64,000 nt of DNA, from assembly GCF_003610995.1 (NCBI RefSeq), contig NZ_CP032543.1, forward strand, positions 3,534,001 through 3,598,000, read 5' to 3'. Origin of the DNA: Streptomyces griseus subsp. griseus. Its GTDB lineage: Bacteria; Actinomycetota; Actinomycetes; Streptomycetales; Streptomycetaceae. Position numbers and translations under genes: made by a program. This document shows, piece by piece, positions 17,889 through 27,430 of this stretch (its first letter is position 1; each line of letters starts with the position of its first letter). The notes below the pieces were generated by a model, which was given only the letters and a program-made list of their open reading frames with translations, made no database searches and was not told where the DNA came from.

Positions 17889-19873
17889 GCGAGGCCCCTC
17901 TCGAGATCTGTGTGGTGGGCGCCGGGCCCCGCGGACTGTCCGTGCTGGAACGGCTCTGCGCCAACGAGCGGGCCACCCCGCGCCACTCCGCCATCACCAT
18001 CCATGTCGTGGACCCCTCGCCGCCGGGCGCGGGGACGGTCTGGCGGCCCGAGCAGTCCCGCCATCTGCTGATGAACACCGTGGCCTCGCAGATCACCGTC
18101 TTCACCGACGACAGCGCCCGGCTGGAGGGCCCGATCGAGTCCGGGCCCAGCCTGTACGAGTGGGCCCGCGCGCTCGTCGCCCGGACCGAGGCGGGCCACG
18201 GCGAGGCCGAGGAGGAGGTGCTGACGGAGGCCCGGGCCCTGGGCCCGGACACGTACCCCACCCGGTCCTTCTACGGCCGCTACCTGCGCAGCTGCTTCCA
18301 GCAGGTGGTGGACCGGGCGCCGGAGCATGTGACCGTCACCGTCCACCGCTCCCGCGCGGTGGCCATCGCCGATGTGCACGGTGTCACCGACGGCACCCAG
18401 GGCGTACGGCTGGAGGACGGCACCCGGCTCAACCAACTCGACGTGATCGTCCTCGCCCAGGGCCACCTGCCCACCCGGCTGACCACCCGTGAGGCCCGGA
18501 CGGCCGGCCTCGCCCGTATCCACCACCTCACCTACGTGGCCCCGGCCAACCCGGCCGACCTGGACCTCAGCTCCATCCAGCCGGGCCAGCCGGTCCTGCT
18601 GCGCGGCCTCGGGCTCAACTTCTTCGACCACATGGCCCTGTTCAGCGCGGGCCGGGGCGGGACGTACGAGCGCGGGGCGGACGGCAAGCTCGTCTACCGG
18701 CCCTCGGGCCGGGAACCGCAGATGTACGCGTTCTCGCGGCGCGGGGTGCCGTACCACTCCCGTGGCGAGAACCAGAAGGGCGCCTACGGGCGGTACTTCC
18801 CCCGGCTGCTCACCGTCGAGTACATCGCCAAGCTGCGCGCCCGCTCCGCCGAGGGCCAGCGGATCCGGTTCTCCACCGATCTGTGGCCGCTGATCTCGCG
18901 GGAGGTGGAGAGCGTCTACTACGAGACCCTGCTCACCGCCCAGGGCCGCGCGGACGACGGCGCACAGCTGGCGGAGCGGTACCTGGAGCGGCCCGCCGAC
19001 GACGACGGGGGGCGGCTGCTCACGGAGTTCGGGATCCAGCCGGACGAGCACTGGTCCTGGGAGCGGCTCTCCCGGCCCTACGAGGACCGGGAGTTCACCA
19101 GCCGGGACGGTTTCCGGGCCTGGCTGCTGGAGTATCTGGCCGCCGATGTGGTCGCGGCCCGCAGCGGCAACGTCAGCGGGCCGGTCAAGGCCGCGCTGGA
19201 CGTGCTGCGCGATCTGCGCAACGAGATCCGGCTCGCGGTGGACCACGGCGGTCTGGAGGGCGACTCCTACCGGGACGAGCTGGAGGGCTGGTACACGCCG
19301 CTCAACGCGTTCCTCTCCATCGGTCCGCCGGCCTCGCGGATCGAGGAGATGATCGCGCTCATCGAGTGCGGGCTGCTGGAGGTGACCGGGCCGGGCACGA
19401 AGATCGCGGTGGACACCGCCGTGCCGCAGTTCGTCGCGGTCTCCACCGACGTACCCGGGCCGCCGATCCACTCCACGGTGCTGATCGAGGCCCGGCTGCC
19501 CGAGCCCGACCTGCGGCGCACCGACGATCCGCTGATGCGCCACCTCCTCGACACCGGGCAGGCCCGTCCGTACTCCATCGCCGGTTCGCGGGGCGGGAGT
19601 TACCAGACCGGCGGGCTGGCCGTCACCGAACGCCCCTACCGGCTGCTGGACGGGAACGGGCAGGCGCACCCCCGGCGCTTCGCCTACGGCGTGCCGACGG
19701 AGTCGGTGCACTGGGTCACCGCGGCGGGCATCCGTCCCGGCGTCGACTCGGTGACGCTCGGCGACTCGGACGCCATCGCGCGGGCGGCCCTGGACGTGCC
19801 GCCCGTGGCCCACAAGCCGTGGTCCGCGCAGCCCCACGCCTCGGCAGAGGGCTTCGTCGGGGTGATCGTGTGA
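17885..19873 (+). CDS. CreE-like FAD-dependent aspartate N-monooxygenase
   Basis: This 662-residue flavoprotein has an N-terminal dinucleotide-binding motif (CVVGAGPRGLSVLERL), typical of the HpyO/CreE class of FAD/NAD(P)-binding proteins. Other landmarks are LLMNTVASQITVFTDD, a second nucleotide region (LLRGLGLNFFDHMALF) and YTPLNAFLSIGPP near the C-terminus. CreE homologues oxidise L-aspartate three times to nitrosuccinate using NADPH and O2. The gene directly follows the ANL ligase (ATGA overlap) and overlaps the CreD-like lyase gene (GTGTGA). This is the characteristic order and coupling of the aspartate-nitrosuccinate pathway. Assignment rests on family plus partner. Confidence 0.85.
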   Translation: MSEAPLEICVVGAGPRGLSVLERLCANERATPRHSAITIHVVDPSPPGAGTVWRPEQSRHLLMNTVASQITVFTDDSARLEGPIESGPSLYEWARALVARTEAGHGEAEEEVLTEARALGPDTYPTRSFYGRYLRSCFQQVVDRAPEHVTVTVHRSRAVAIADVHGVTDGTQGVRLEDGTRLNQLDVIVLAQGHLPTRLTTREARTAGLARIHHLTYVAPANPADLDLSSIQPGQPVLLRGLGLNFFDHMALFSAGRGGTYERGADGKLVYRPSGREPQMYAFSRRGVPYHSRGENQKGAYGRYFPRLLTVEYIAKLRARSAEGQRIRFSTDLWPLISREVESVYYETLLTAQGRADDGAQLAERYLERPADDDGGRLLTEFGIQPDEHWSWERLSRPYEDREFTSRDGFRAWLLEYLAADVVAARSGNVSGPVKAALDVLRDLRNEIRLAVDHGGLEGDSYRDELEGWYTPLNAFLSIGPPASRIEEMIALIECGLLEVTGPGTKIAVDTAVPQFVAVSTDVPGPPIHSTVLIEARLPEPDLRRTDDPLMRHLLDTGQARPYSIAGSRGGSYQTGGLAVTERPYRLLDGNGQAHPRRFAYGVPTESVHWVTAAGIRPGVDSVTLGDSDAIARAALDVPPVAHKPWSAQPHASAEGFVGVIV

Positions 19874-21540
19874 CCGCCGAGGCCAACGGCCCCCGCGCCG
19901 CCGCCCCCGGTGCTCCGGCACCGGGGGCGGCGGCGCGACCGGCCGGCGCCGCCGCCGGACCGACGCAGCCCGCCCGTACCGGCGCCGATACCGGGGTACG
20001 GTCACCGGCTCCGGCCGGTGACCGGCCGGGGACGCCCCCGGGGAGCGGCTCCCGGGCTCCGTCGCCCGCCCGTGCCGGCGCCCCCGCGGGGGTACGGTCA
20101 CCCGCTCCGCACGGCACCGGTACGGGGGCATCCCCCGGCATCGACTCCGGGATCCTGTCGCCCGTCCGCGTCGGCACGCCCGGTGAGGCCGTGACCGGCG
20201 ACGAGGCCTGGCTCCAGGCCATGCTGGACGCCGAGGCGGCGCTGACCCGGGCCCAGGCCGGGATCGGTACCGTGCCGAAGGAGGCCGCCGAGACCGTCAC
20301 GCGGGTGGCGCGGGCCGAGGCCCTGGATCTGCGGGCCCTCGCGCTCGCCTCCAGGGAGACCGCCAACCCCGTGGTCTCCCTGGTCGCGGCGCTGACCCGG
20401 GCCGTCGCGGAGGTCTCGCCGGAGGCCGCCGAGTATGTGCACCGGGGCTCCACCAGCCAGGACATCCTGGACACCGGGGCCATGCTGGTCGCCGCCCGGA
20501 CCCTGGAGCTGATCGCGGCGGACCTGGAGGCGGCCGCCGCGTCCCTGGCCGGCCTGGCGCGGGAGCACCGGGACACCGTGATGCCCGGGCGGACCCTCGC
20601 CCTCCAGGCCGTGCCGACCACCTTCGGGCTCAAGGCGGCCGGGTGGCGGCGGCTGCTGCTGGACGCCCACCGGCGGATCACCGCGGTCCTCGACGGCGGG
20701 CTGCCCGTCTCGCTCGGCGGGGCGGCCGGGACGCTCGCCGGGTACCTGGAGTACGCCCTCGTCGACGGCGACGAACGGGCCGAGGACGTCGACGGCTACC
20801 TCGGCCTGCTGCTGGACGGGTTCGCCGCCGAGACCGGGCTCGCCAGGCCCCCGCTGCCCTGGCACACCCTGCGCACGCCCGTCGCCGACCTCGGCGCCGC
20901 CCTCGCCTTCACCACCGGCGCCCTCGGCAAGATCGCGATCGACGTGCAGTCGCTGGCCCGCACCGAGGTCGCCGAGGTCGCCGAGCCGTCCGTGGCCGGG
21001 CGCGGCGCCTCCTCCGCCATGCCGCACAAGCGCAACCCGGTCCTCGCCACCCTGATCCGCAGCGCCGCCCTCCAAGTGCCGCTGCTGGCAGCAGGGTTGA
21101 CCCAGTGCCTGGTGTCGGAGGACGAGCGTTCGGCGGGGGTCTGGCACGCCGAGTGGTCTCCGTTGCGGGAGTGCCTGCGGCTCACCGCCGGGGCCGCGCA
21201 CACGGCGGTGGAGCTGTGCGCGGGGCTGGAGGTGCACCCGGACCGGATGCGGGACAACCTGGCGCTCACCGGCGACCAGGTGGTGACCGAGCGGATCGCC
21301 GCGCATCTGGCCCCGCACCTGGGCCGTACGGCGGCCAAGCGGCTGCTCGGTGAGGTGGCCGACGAGGTACGGACCGGCGGGCGTTCGCTGGCGCAGGTGC
21401 TGGCGGCCCACCCCGAGGCCACCGCGCTGCCGGCCGGTGCGGAGCTGGACCGGCTCTGCGACCCGGCGCACTACACGGGTGCGGCGGGCACCCTGGTCGA
21501 CCGCGAGGTGGGGCAGGAAGGAGAACCCCCTCGCCGCTGA
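19870..21540 (+). CDS. CreD-like nitrosuccinate lyase with N-terminal low-complexity extension
   Basis: The protein has 556 residues. From about residue 105 it is an aspartase/fumarase superfamily lyase: HRGSTSQDILDTGAMLVAAR, then the signature GASSAMPHKRNPV that carries the catalytic serine loop. Its partner gene indicates that it releases nitrous acid from nitrosuccinate, leaving fumarate, as CreD does. The first ~95 residues are an Ala/Pro/Gly/Thr-rich stretch absent from usual family members (about 450-480 residues). At DNA level this stretch contains a duplicated block with GGGGTACGGTCACC. The start is GTG 19870, overlapping the preceding stop. A later internal start near the lyase domain cannot be excluded. 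Confidence 0.85.
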   Translation: MTAEANGPRAAAPGAPAPGAAARPAGAAAGPTQPARTGADTGVRSPAPAGDRPGTPPGSGSRAPSPARAGAPAGVRSPAPHGTGTGASPGIDSGILSPVRVGTPGEAVTGDEAWLQAMLDAEAALTRAQAGIGTVPKEAAETVTRVARAEALDLRALALASRETANPVVSLVAALTRAVAEVSPEAAEYVHRGSTSQDILDTGAMLVAARTLELIAADLEAAAASLAGLAREHRDTVMPGRTLALQAVPTTFGLKAAGWRRLLLDAHRRITAVLDGGLPVSLGGAAGTLAGYLEYALVDGDERAEDVDGYLGLLLDGFAAETGLARPPLPWHTLRTPVADLGAALAFTTGALGKIAIDVQSLARTEVAEVAEPSVAGRGASSAMPHKRNPVLATLIRSAALQVPLLAAGLTQCLVSEDERSAGVWHAEWSPLRECLRLTAGAAHTAVELCAGLEVHPDRMRDNLALTGDQVVTERIAAHLAPHLGRTAAKRLLGEVADEVRTGGRSLAQVLAAHPEATALPAGAELDRLCDPAHYTGAAGTLVDREVGQEGEPPRR

Positions 21541-21541
21541 T

Positions 21542-21594
21542 CACACACGTGCGCGGTGGCACCCCCGAGAGGAGTGCCACCGCGCACCCGTGTG
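21542..21594. terminator. Bidirectional hairpin terminator
   Basis: The arms CACACACGTGCGCGGTGGCAC and GTGCCACCGCGCACCCGTGTG pair almost perfectly across an 11-base loop. The hairpin lies between the convergent CreD-like and DsbA/FrnE-like genes, right after one stop and just before the other, so it should end transcription from both sides. Confidence 0.85.
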
Positions 21595-21595
21595 T

Positions 21596-22315
21596 TCAGC
21601 CGTGCAGCCGCCGCAGCAGCTCCTCCGCCCACCCGTCCTCGTACGCCTCGAAGAGCGGGAAGCCGCCGTTCTCCGGCGCGTCCGTCCAGCGGCACCGCAC
21701 CCCCGGGTTGTGCACCGCGTACCCGCCCGGCGCGAACAGGTGCGGGCTGCCCTGCACCTGGGGTCCCTGGGCGATGTCCCACTGGCCGTACACCTCCGCC
21801 CGGCCCTCCCCCGCGCGCAGCGCCTTCGCCAGCGCCTCCGCGTCCACGTGCTCGCACGCCTCCGCGAGCTCCAGGATCACCGCGTGCACGCCGATCGACC
21901 GGCTCTGGCGGTAGAAGGCGTGGCGCAGCGCGGTGTCCAGCTCGTCGGAGGCGCGCAGCCCGCCCACGGCCGGGGACTTCGCCGCCTGTACGGCCTCCAG
22001 GGCGGGCAGGATGCTGGAGGGATAGGTCCACTCCGGGGCCGACCAGCGCCGCCAGCCCACCTCGGGGCGGCGGGCGGCGATGGCCGCGAGCTCCACGTCC
22101 ACGATGAACTTCGGGGTGGGCTCCCGGTTGAACAGCTCCAGCGGGAAGGCCCGGTGGTCGACCAGGACCGGCAGCTCCAGCCGCTCGGAGGCGGCCCGCA
22201 GGGTGTGCAGGGCCAGCGCCGCCCAGGGGCAGCCGATGTCCGACCAGACGGTGAGGACGGGCGCATCGCCCTCCGTACGCTCGGTGTTGACCAGGGCCGG
22301 GTCGTCGCTCGTCAT
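21596..22315 (-). CDS. DsbA/FrnE-like thioredoxin-fold oxidoreductase
   Basis: The 239-residue protein has a DsbA/2-hydroxychromene-2-carboxylate-isomerase fold: the active-site region LTVWSDIGCPWAALALHTL and a long helical insertion. The usual CPWC has become CPWA, so only one active-site cysteine remains. That suggests an isomerase or thiol-binding role rather than disulfide exchange. It is the last gene of the 3-hydroxyanthranilate operon and is translationally coupled to the PhzE-like gene (ATGA). Similar genes sit in several Streptomyces aromatic pathways with no settled function. Confidence 0.75.
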   Translation of the reverse strand: MTSDDPALVNTERTEGDAPVLTVWSDIGCPWAALALHTLRAASERLELPVLVDHRAFPLELFNREPTPKFIVDVELAAIAARRPEVGWRRWSAPEWTYPSSILPALEAVQAAKSPAVGGLRASDELDTALRHAFYRQSRSIGVHAVILELAEACEHVDAEALAKALRAGEGRAEVYGQWDIAQGPQVQGSPHLFAPGGYAVHNPGVRCRWTDAPENGGFPLFEAYEDGWAEELLRRLHG

Positions 22316-24201
22316 CGGGCCGCTCCTTCGGTGCGCCGCAGCAGTTCGGTCAGCAGGTTGCGGGTGATGTGTACCCCGTCGCGGGTGAGCACCGACTCGG
22401 CGTGGAACTGGGTGGAGGCGAACCAGGGCCCCCGCAGCCCGTGCACCTCGCCGGACCCGGGGTCGCGGCTGACCTCGACGGGGCCGACGCCCGGGCAGTC
22501 GGTCTTGTCCTCCTCCGACACCGCGGCGAAGGTGTTGTAGAAGCCCACCCGTTCCCGCCGGCCGAAGAGGTCGATCTCCCGCTGGACGCCCTGGTTGGGC
22601 ACCTCCCGGCGGATCAGCGGCAGCCCCAGCCGGCGGCTCAGCACCTGGTGGCTGAGGCAGACGGCGAGGAACGGCGTACGGGTCTCCAGCAACTTCCCCA
22701 CGGTCGCGTCGAGATGGGTGATCTTCGGGTCGGTGAGGTCCCGCGGGTCGCCCGGGCCCGGGCCCATCACCGTGAGGTCGTGGTCGGCCGGATCGTACGG
22801 CTCGTCGAACCGACGCACCGTCACCGACAGTCCCACCGCGCCGAGTTGCTGGGCGATCATCGACGTGAACGTGTCCTCGGCGTCGACCACCAGCACCCGC
22901 CGCCCGGCGAGGTACGGGTCAGGGGCGTGCCGGTCGCCCGCGTGGGCGAGCCAGAAGTCGGCCAGCGAGGAGTTGCGTTCGGCGAGCGCCGCCCGCACCT
23001 CCGGGTTGGCGGAGAGCCGGACCTGACCGCCGGTCTCCAGCGCCGCGAGCAGACCGGCCGCCTTGGCGCGGGTCTCGGCCGCCTCGGACATCGGGTCGGA
23101 GTGGCGTACGAGGGTGGCGCCGACGCCGATCCGCAGCCGGCCGGTGGCATCGATGTCGGCGGTACGGATCAGGATCGAGGAGTCCAGCGCGTGGCCGCCG
23201 TCCTGGTCGCGGCCCAGCAGGGCCACCACCCCGCTGTAGTAGCCGCGGCCCTCGGGCTCGTACTGGCTGATGACGCGGCAGGCGCTCTCCAGCGGGCTGC
23301 CGGTCACGGTCGGCGCGAACATCGTCTCGCGCAGGATGTCGCGCGGGTCGCGGTCGCTGTGCCCCTCGATGAAGTACTCGGTGTGGGCGAGGCGGGCCAT
23401 CTCCTTGAGGAACGGCCCGATGACCCGGCCGCCGTCCGGGCAGATCCGGGACATCATCTTCAGTTCCTCGTCGACGACCATGTACAGCTCGTCGATCTCC
23501 TTGCGGTCCGCGAGGAACTCCATCATCGCGGGCAGGCTCGGGCCGCCGGGCGCGTACCGGTACGTACCGCTGATGGGGTTCATCACGGCGAGGCCGCCGG
23601 TGAGGCTGACATGGCGCTCGGGGGTGGCGCCGACGAAGGTGCGCTCGCCGGTGTGGACGACGAACGTCCAGTACGCGCCGGACTCCCGCTCCAGCAGCCG
23701 CCGGAAGAAGGTCAGCGCGGCGCCGGGGGTGTAGTCGGTGATGTCCGCCGAGTAGGAGCGCTTGATGACGAAGTTGGCGCCCTTGCCGGTGCCGATCTCC
23801 TCGGTGACGACCTGGCGTACGGTCTCGGCGTACGTCTCGTCGTCGGTGTCGAAGCCGCCGTCGGTGAGCGCGATCGGGAGGTCCGGGATGCGGCGCAGCG
23901 CCTCGGCGACCGTCCGGGTCTCCTGGCCGGTGACGGTCATCGCCAGGAGCGGCGAGCCGTCCTCGGTGCCGATGAAGCCGCGCTCGGCGATCTGCCGGTA
24001 CGGGACGAGGACGAGCGCGTCGTGGCGCTCCCGGCCGGAGCCACCGGGGTCCGAGGGGAGCGGGATGTCCGCCAGGGTCTCGTACGCGTGCACGTCCCCG
24101 ACCAGCACGTCGAGGGTGCCCTCGCCGGTGGACTCCGGGCGGTACAGCAGAGCGAAGGGCGGCGGGTGGGGGGCCAGCACCTGCCCGAGCAGATCGGTCA
24201 T
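22312..24201 (-). CDS. PhzE-like 2-amino-2-deoxyisochorismate (ADIC) synthase
   Basis: The 629-residue fusion protein has a chorismate-binding (TrpE-like) domain: MNPISGTYRYAPGG, VDEELKMMSRICPDGG and GSPLESACRVISQYE. A class I glutamine amidotransferase domain follows, with Cys in FLAVCLSHQVLS and His-x-Glu in STQFHAESV. PhzE converts chorismate plus glutamine to ADIC without releasing pyruvate. The adjacent PhzD-like gene (ATGA overlap) takes ADIC onward, which separates this enzyme from true anthranilate synthases. The ATG at 24201 overlaps the upstream stop. Confidence 0.88.
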   Translation of the reverse strand: MTDLLGQVLAPHPPPFALLYRPESTGEGTLDVLVGDVHAYETLADIPLPSDPGGSGRERHDALVLVPYRQIAERGFIGTEDGSPLLAMTVTGQETRTVAEALRRIPDLPIALTDGGFDTDDETYAETVRQVVTEEIGTGKGANFVIKRSYSADITDYTPGAALTFFRRLLERESGAYWTFVVHTGERTFVGATPERHVSLTGGLAVMNPISGTYRYAPGGPSLPAMMEFLADRKEIDELYMVVDEELKMMSRICPDGGRVIGPFLKEMARLAHTEYFIEGHSDRDPRDILRETMFAPTVTGSPLESACRVISQYEPEGRGYYSGVVALLGRDQDGGHALDSSILIRTADIDATGRLRIGVGATLVRHSDPMSEAAETRAKAAGLLAALETGGQVRLSANPEVRAALAERNSSLADFWLAHAGDRHAPDPYLAGRRVLVVDAEDTFTSMIAQQLGAVGLSVTVRRFDEPYDPADHDLTVMGPGPGDPRDLTDPKITHLDATVGKLLETRTPFLAVCLSHQVLSRRLGLPLIRREVPNQGVQREIDLFGRRERVGFYNTFAAVSEEDKTDCPGVGPVEVSRDPGSGEVHGLRGPWFASTQFHAESVLTRDGVHITRNLLTELLRRTEGAAR

Positions 24202-24824
24202 CAGCCCACCGCCTCCTTGGTCGTGAGCACCACGGCGCAGCGGTGCGCGGCGTACTCCACGGTCATCCGGTGCCGCTCCGGCGAGAAGTCGGCGACGGCG
24301 TCGGCGACCAGGAAGGTCTCGATGTCGTGGGTGAAGGACTCGACGGCGGTCATCAGCACCCCGACATGCCCGTAGACCCCGCTGATCACGAGCTGGTCCC
24401 GGCCGGCCGCGCGCATCCGCTCCAGCAGGTCGGTGCGGAAGAAGGCGCTGTAGCGCCACTTGGTCAGCAGCCAGTCCTCCGGTGCGGGGGCCAGTTCGTC
24501 GACCACCTCGCGGTCGGCCGGCTCGGCGCGCATGCCCGGACCCCAGAAGTCCTTGAGCAGGCCGCGCTGTTCGGGCGTCATGGAGCCGGGCTGGGCGGTG
24601 TACGCCACCGGCATCCCGGCCGCGACGGCGAAGGCCCGCAGCCGGGACGCGTTCACCAGCAGCGGATCGCGCAGCTCGGGCGCCAGCGGCTGGAGGAAGT
24701 AGCGCTGCATGTCGTGGAAGAGCAGGACGGCCCGGTCGGGGTCGATGCTCCAGCGGGCGGTGTTGTCGGGAAGGTCGCCGCGGTCCGGGAGCGGGTACGG
24801 CGGGATGGGGGCGATGCCGGCCAT
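24201..24824 (-). CDS. PhzD-like isochorismatase
   Basis: This 207-residue protein has exactly the PhzD length. It shows an isochorismatase fold with the Asp in [14 protein letters not shown], the Lys in [12 protein letters not shown] and the [17 protein letters not shown] helix. The last of these has Gly where cysteine hydrolases have the nucleophile, as in PhzD. It hydrolyses the vinyl ether of ADIC to trans-2,3-dihydro-3-hydroxyanthranilate and pyruvate. The start at 24824 ([16 protein letters not shown]) follows an AGGA-type ribosome-binding site. Confidence 0.87.
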   Translation of the reverse strand: MAGIAPIPPYPLPDRGDLPDNTARWSIDPDRAVLLFHDMQRYFLQPLAPELRDPLLVNASRLRAFAVAAGMPVAYTAQPGSMTPEQRGLLKDFWGPGMRAEPADREVVDELAPAPEDWLLTKWRYSAFFRTDLLERMRAAGRDQLVISGVYGHVGVLMTAVESFTHDIETFLVADAVADFSPERHRMTVEYAAHRCAVVLTTKEAVG

Positions 24825-24897
24825 GGGTGGTCCTGATCCTTTCGGGAGAGGTGGGTCGGGGTCGCCGGACACCCCCGGGGAGGCGGTGTCCGGCCGG

Positions 24898-25668
24898 TCA
24901 GGCCCCCAGCGAGGCGCCGCCGTCCACGGTCAGGTCGTGCAGGGTGATCTGGGCGGCCCGGTCGGAGAGCAGGAACGCCACCGCCTCCGCCACATCGGTG
25001 GGCCGGCCGATCCGGCGCAGCGGGATGCCGACGCGGTACGCCGCCGGGGAGCCGTCGAGGGTGTGCTGCTCGGCCGCCCGGTCGTGCCACATCGACCGGA
25101 GCATCGGGGTGTCGGTGGAGCCGGGGGCCACGGTGTTGCAGCGGATGCCGTACCGGGCCACCTCCAGGCCGAGCGACTTGATGAGGAGGGTCGCGGCGGC
25201 CTTGGAGGCGGCGTAGGCGGCCATCCCCGCCCGGGGGGTGACGGCCGCGTTGGAGGTGACGGTGACGATGGCGCCCCGCTCGCGCGGGATCATCCGGTTC
25301 ACGACCGCGCGGGACACGTTCAGGACACCGGTGATGTTGACGTCCAGCATGGCCCGCCAGTCCTGGTCGGTGATCTCGCTGACCGGCCCCAGCCGCAGCA
25401 CCCCGGCGGCGTTGACCAGCTGGTGCACCGGCCCCAGCCGCTCCTCCACGTCCGCCACCACGGCGTCCACCGCCGCGCTGTCGGACACGTCGACCGGGAA
25501 GGCCGTCACGGGCAGGGACTCCGCCCGGAGCTTGTCGACCTCCTCGGCGAGCCGGCCGGCGTCGCGGTCGACCGCGGCCACGGCCGTGCCCTGCTCGGCG
25601 AGCAGCCGGACCACGGCCGCGCCGATGCCGCCGGCGGCCCCGGTGACCAGTGCTGTCTGCTCTTCCAC
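24898..25668 (-). CDS. EntA-like SDR, dihydro-3-hydroxyanthranilate dehydrogenase
   Basis: The 256-residue short-chain dehydrogenase has the cofactor motif [16 protein letters not shown], and catalytic Tyr/Lys in YAASK. It resembles EntA-type 2,3-dihydro-2,3-dihydroxybenzoate dehydrogenases. Placed between the PhzD-like and DAHP-synthase genes, it should oxidise dihydro-3-hydroxyanthranilate to 3-hydroxyanthranilate with NAD+, as in benzoxazole antibiotic pathways. No phzF, phzA/B or phzG is present, so the operon is not a phenazine pathway. Confidence 0.85.
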   Translation of the reverse strand: MEEQTALVTGAAGGIGAAVVRLLAEQGTAVAAVDRDAGRLAEEVDKLRAESLPVTAFPVDVSDSAAVDAVVADVEERLGPVHQLVNAAGVLRLGPVSEITDQDWRAMLDVNITGVLNVSRAVVNRMIPRERGAIVTVTSNAAVTPRAGMAAYAASKAAATLLIKSLGLEVARYGIRCNTVAPGSTDTPMLRSMWHDRAAEQHTLDGSPAAYRVGIPLRRIGRPTDVAEAVAFLLSDRAAQITLHDLTVDGGASLGA

Positions 25669-25753
25669 CTGAACTCTCCTTCGTACGAGGGGTGTACGGG
25701 GGTGCGTGCTGGATGTACGGGTGTCTGCTGGTGCGTGCGGGAGGGGCCCGGGC

Positions 25754-26932
25754 TCAGTCGCGCCAGGCGGCGATGACCGACACCGCCTGGGAGGCGGTGA
25801 GCCGGGGGTCGCAGAAGCTCGTGTACTTCTCGCCGACCTGGTGCGCCCGGGTCTCGTTGCGCACGCACTCGGTCACGTCGTCGGGGGTGGTCTCCAGGTG
25901 GATGCCTCCGGGGGTGCCGTCGGCCGAGCGGACGGCGGTGAGGAAGCCGCGCACCTCCCGCTCCACGTGCTCCAGGTAGCGGGTCTTCAGCCCTTCGCCG
26001 GTGGTCACGGTGTTGCCGTGCATCGGGTCGCAGAGCCAGCTCACCGGGTGCCCGGCGGCCCGGACCGCCGCGACCAGGGCGGGCAGCCGCTCGCCCACGG
26101 TGTCCGCGCCCATCCGGGAGATCAGGGTGAGCCGCCCGGCCTCGCGGGAGGGGTCCAGGCGCTCGCACAGGGCGAGCAGGTCCGCGACGGCCATGGACGG
26201 GCCGACCTTGCAGGCCACGGGGTTGGCGATGGCGGCGAACAGCTCCACATGGGCGCCGTCCAGCGCGCGGGTGCGCTCGCCGATCCACGGCAGGTGGGTG
26301 GAGGCGAGCCATAAGGCGCCCGACTCGTCGCGGCGGAGCATCGGCAGCTCGTAGTCGAGGAGCAGCGCCTCGTGGCTCGTCCACACCGGCGGGTCGATGG
26401 ACCGGGTGCGCTCGCGGGGGGTGGCGAGCCAGCCGAGGTGCCCCATCATCTCGCCCGCCGCGTCGTAGCCGGTGAGCAGCCGGGCCGGGTCGGGCACGCG
26501 GCCCTTGGGGGCCGGTTCGGGGCTGTTGACCATATGGCCCCGGTAGACCGGGAGTTCGACTCCGCCGATCCGCTCCAGCGGGTTGGAACGCGGCTTCGCG
26601 AACTGGCCGGCGATCCGGCCGATCCGCACGATCGGTTTGTGCGAGGCCATCTTCATGGCCCCGGCGAGCAGGTCGAGTACGGCCGCCTTGCGGGCCACGT
26701 ACCCGGCGCTGCACTCCATGGGGTCCTCGGCGCAGTCGCCCGCCTGGACCACCTGCGCCTCGCCGCGGGCCACCTGCGCGAGGATCTGCCGGAGGGCCTG
26801 GGCGTCCTCGTACCGGACGAGGGCCCGGCGGCCGGACAGCGTTCTGCGCACGTCCTCAAGGTGTTCGGCATCGGGCCAGTCAGGCTGCTGGAGTGCGGGC
26901 CTGAGCCGGATCTCGGACACGACGTTGTCCAC
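25754..26932 (-). CDS. Class II DAHP synthase (PhzC-like) with a TTA codon
   Basis: This 392-residue plant-type DAHP synthase carries AGDCAEDPMECS, RIGRIAGQFAKPR, SRMGADTVGERLPAL and DPMHGN. It condenses phosphoenolpyruvate and erythrose-4-phosphate, feeding chorismate into the operon it heads. GTG 26932 is chosen because GGAGG lies 5 bp upstream. A TTA codon (26314-26312, Leu 207 in ESGALWLAS) makes translation of this first gene likely to depend on the bldA tRNA, so the pathway would wait for development. Confidence 0.87.
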   Translation of the reverse strand: MDNVVSEIRLRPALQQPDWPDAEHLEDVRRTLSGRRALVRYEDAQALRQILAQVARGEAQVVQAGDCAEDPMECSAGYVARKAAVLDLLAGAMKMASHKPIVRIGRIAGQFAKPRSNPLERIGGVELPVYRGHMVNSPEPAPKGRVPDPARLLTGYDAAGEMMGHLGWLATPRERTRSIDPPVWTSHEALLLDYELPMLRRDESGALWLASTHLPWIGERTRALDGAHVELFAAIANPVACKVGPSMAVADLLALCERLDPSREAGRLTLISRMGADTVGERLPALVAAVRAAGHPVSWLCDPMHGNTVTTGEGLKTRYLEHVEREVRGFLTAVRSADGTPGGIHLETTPDDVTECVRNETRAHQVGEKYTSFCDPRLTASQAVSVIAAWRD

Positions 26933-27430
26933 TGGTGCCTCCACGGTCGCATGGCGCGAGCGGGGAACGCTCGCTGTCGGGTGTGAGTCGGTGCGGCGTC
27001 GGCAAGCCCGTCGCGGGCGTCGTCGGTGTCGAGCGGCGTCCCGGGGGTTCCCCGCGCCGCTCACTCCATGGACGACCCGAGCCCGCAGGTCAGGAGGGGG
27101 CGGCCGTCCCGCCCTGGTCCGGCTGCCGATCCTGGGCCGGATCGGGGCGGCTGCCAACCGGCGGGGAAGCAGTTCGTCAGGTGACGCGCATTCCATCAGG
27201 TCTACCCGCGTCCAGCGGGCCGGACCTGACGGACTAGCCGGGCACCCCTGGGCGGACATCACGGACGCGTTGCACCATGAGGCCGCTCCCGACCCCTGCT
27301 CCGCGTCCGTACCGGTCGCGTCCACACCGGCTACGCCCGTACCGGCTGCGCCCTACCGGCCACGCCCGTACCGGTCGCGTCCGAACCGGCTGCTTCCGTA
27401 TCGGCGCCAGGCCCCTGGAGACCTCTCCTC
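26933..27430. promoter_or_regulatory. Divergent intergenic region between the 3-HAA operon and the esterase operon
   Basis: These 498 bp separate divergent start codons and must hold promoters for both operons. No gene is convincing here. The half nearest the esterase gene contains a 15-bp tandem repeat, listed separately. I cannot assign -10/-35 elements or an operator with confidence. Confidence 0.5.
27307..27411. repeat. 15-bp tandem repeat, seven copies
   Basis: Units read CCGTACCGGTCGCGT, CCACACCGGCTACGC, CCGTACCGGCTGCGC, CCTACCGGCCACGC (14 bp), CCGTACCGGTCGCGT, CCGAACCGGCTGCTT and CCGTATCGGCGCCAG. The array ends about 20 bp before the esterase ATG, that is, in its leader. The conserved ACCGG core at near-constant spacing could form a binding array or may be simple slippage. 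Confidence 0.8.

Noticed and set aside
21596..26932. Phenazine biosynthetic cluster
   Set aside because: PhzC-, PhzD- and PhzE-like genes are present, but phzF, phzA/B and phzG are not, and an EntA-like SDR sits in the operon. This fits 3-hydroxyanthranilate instead.
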